DNA of 7,688 nucleotides from Deltaproteobacteria bacterium (lineage in GTDB: Bacteria > Desulfobacterota > Desulfomonilia > UBA1062), in assembly GCA_003643935.1 (NCBI GenBank), contig QMLJ01000043.1, positions 1 through 7,688 on the forward strand, read 5' to 3'. Under the pieces are notes generated by a model, which had not been told where the DNA came from, made no database searches, and saw only the letters and a list, made by a program, of their open reading frames with translations. Below, in pieces: positions 7,104 to 7,688 of the stretch. Position numbers and translations under genes: made by a program. Positions within the stretch are counted from its first letter, which is position 1; the number at the start of each line of letters is the position of its first letter.

Positions 7104-7688
7104 TTATTTCACTTCACGGCCTTCGTATTCCCTCAATATCCTCCGGGATACTGACATCTTATGTACCTCGTCTGCACCATCGTATATCCTGGCAGCACGT
7201 TCGTTCCTATAGAAAAACGGGATAATGATATCATCCGTCATACCCATACCACCGTAGACCTGAAGGGCCCTGTCAACCACCTTCTGCAGTACACCAGCTA
7301 CATAGAATTTTATCAGTGATATATCCTGCCTTGCCTCTTTTACACCCAGCTTCTCGATTTTCCAGGCAGTACTGAGTGTCATCAGGCGTGCTGCCAAGAT
7401 ATCTGCAGCTGACTCTGCTATCCATGCCTGTATAATCTGCTTGGTGGCTAAAGTCTTGCCGTCAGGGGTCATGATCCTTTCTTGCGCCCTCTTACACATC
7501 AAGTCAAAACTTCTTCTGCATATTCCCAACCATCTCATGCAGTGATGAATCCTACCCGGCCCAAGCCTCTGCTGCGCAATTACAAAGCCCTGGCCCTCTG
7601 GGCCCAGGAGATTTTTCTGAGGCACCCGGCATGACTGATAAAGAATCTCTCCGTGGCCTGCATAGTCTGTTCCAGCCTCCCCCATAAC
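7104..7688 (-). CDS. Acyl-CoA dehydrogenase, ACAD10/11-like, C-terminal part, cut by right edge
   Basis: A flavoenzyme of the acyl-CoA dehydrogenase fold; the window holds roughly the last 194 residues of an expected 390-410. The frame stays open to the right edge, so the Met near 7685 is not a start. Visible landmarks are the end of the middle beta domain (HGEILYQSCRVPQKNLLGPEG would continue it), then the ACAD10/11-type stretch QQRLGPGRIHHCMRWLG in the C-terminal helical domain, the FAD-contacting QVYGGMGMTDD, and the terminal ARIYDGADEVHKMSVSRRIL. Where medium-chain dehydrogenase has its catalytic Glu (YEGT), this protein has Asp (codon 7179-7181). The stop is 22 bp before the regulator start. 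With the phosphotransferase two genes downstream it appears to be a split version of the animal ACAD10/11 fusion, suggesting action on phosphorylated 4-hydroxyacyl-CoA; ordinary alpha-beta dehydrogenation of an acyl-CoA remains possible. Confidence 0.93.
   Translation of the reverse strand, partial: VMGEAGTDYAGHGEILYQSCRVPQKNLLGPEGQGFVIAQQRLGPGRIHHCMRWLGICRRSFDLMCKRAQERIMTPDGKTLATKQIIQAWIAESAADILAARLMTLSTAWKIEKLGVKEARQDISLIKFYVAGVLQKVVDRALQVYGGMGMTDDIIIPFFYRNERAARIYDGADEVHKMSVSRRILREYEGREVK

Overview
The window carries eight protein-coding genes, all on the minus strand and all apparently cotranscribed, so they read from right to left. The first (an acyl-CoA dehydrogenase, right edge) and the last (an acyl-CoA synthetase, left edge) are cut by the window. 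Gaps are short: 22 bp, a 10-bp overlap, 80 bp, 22 bp, a 4-bp overlap, 76 bp and 78 bp. Every start except that of the regulator has a strong AGGAGG-type ribosome binding site. No RNA gene, insertion sequence, CRISPR array or convincing terminator was seen, and there is no gene-free stretch over 300 bp.

The organism looks like an anaerobic or syntrophic bacterium of the former Deltaproteobacteria (Desulfobacterota). This is an inference from the gene mix: acyl-CoA catabolism combined with heterodisulfide-reductase-type CCG iron-sulfur proteins, strong Shine-Dalgarno sites, and frequent ATA (Ile) and AGG (Arg) codons. No marker gene is present to confirm it.

Layout in transcription order: (1) C-terminal part of an ACAD10/11-like acyl-CoA dehydrogenase; (2) a TetR-family regulator with a TTG start; (3) an APH/choline-kinase-fold phosphotransferase of the kind fused to acyl-CoA dehydrogenase in animal ACAD10/11; (4) an iron-sulfur protein with one perfect CCG domain; (5) a GlcD-like FAD-linked oxidase; (6) a second iron-sulfur CCG protein whose N-terminal CCG half has lost all its cysteines; (7) a metallo-beta-lactamase-fold hydrolase resembling acyl-homoserine lactonases but with Cys in place of the bridging Asp; (8) N-terminal half of an AMP-forming acyl-CoA synthetase.

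Two modules stand out. Genes 4-5-6 look like one flavo-iron-sulfur oxidoreductase, with a flavin subunit between two different electron-transfer subunits. Genes 1, 3, 7 and 8 together would suit a pathway that opens a lactone, ligates the acid to CoA, phosphorylates a 4-hydroxyacyl-CoA and eliminates the phosphate, analogous to mammalian ACAD10/11 and the Pseudomonas levulinate (Lva) pathway. The substrate is unknown and the pathway assignment is inference.
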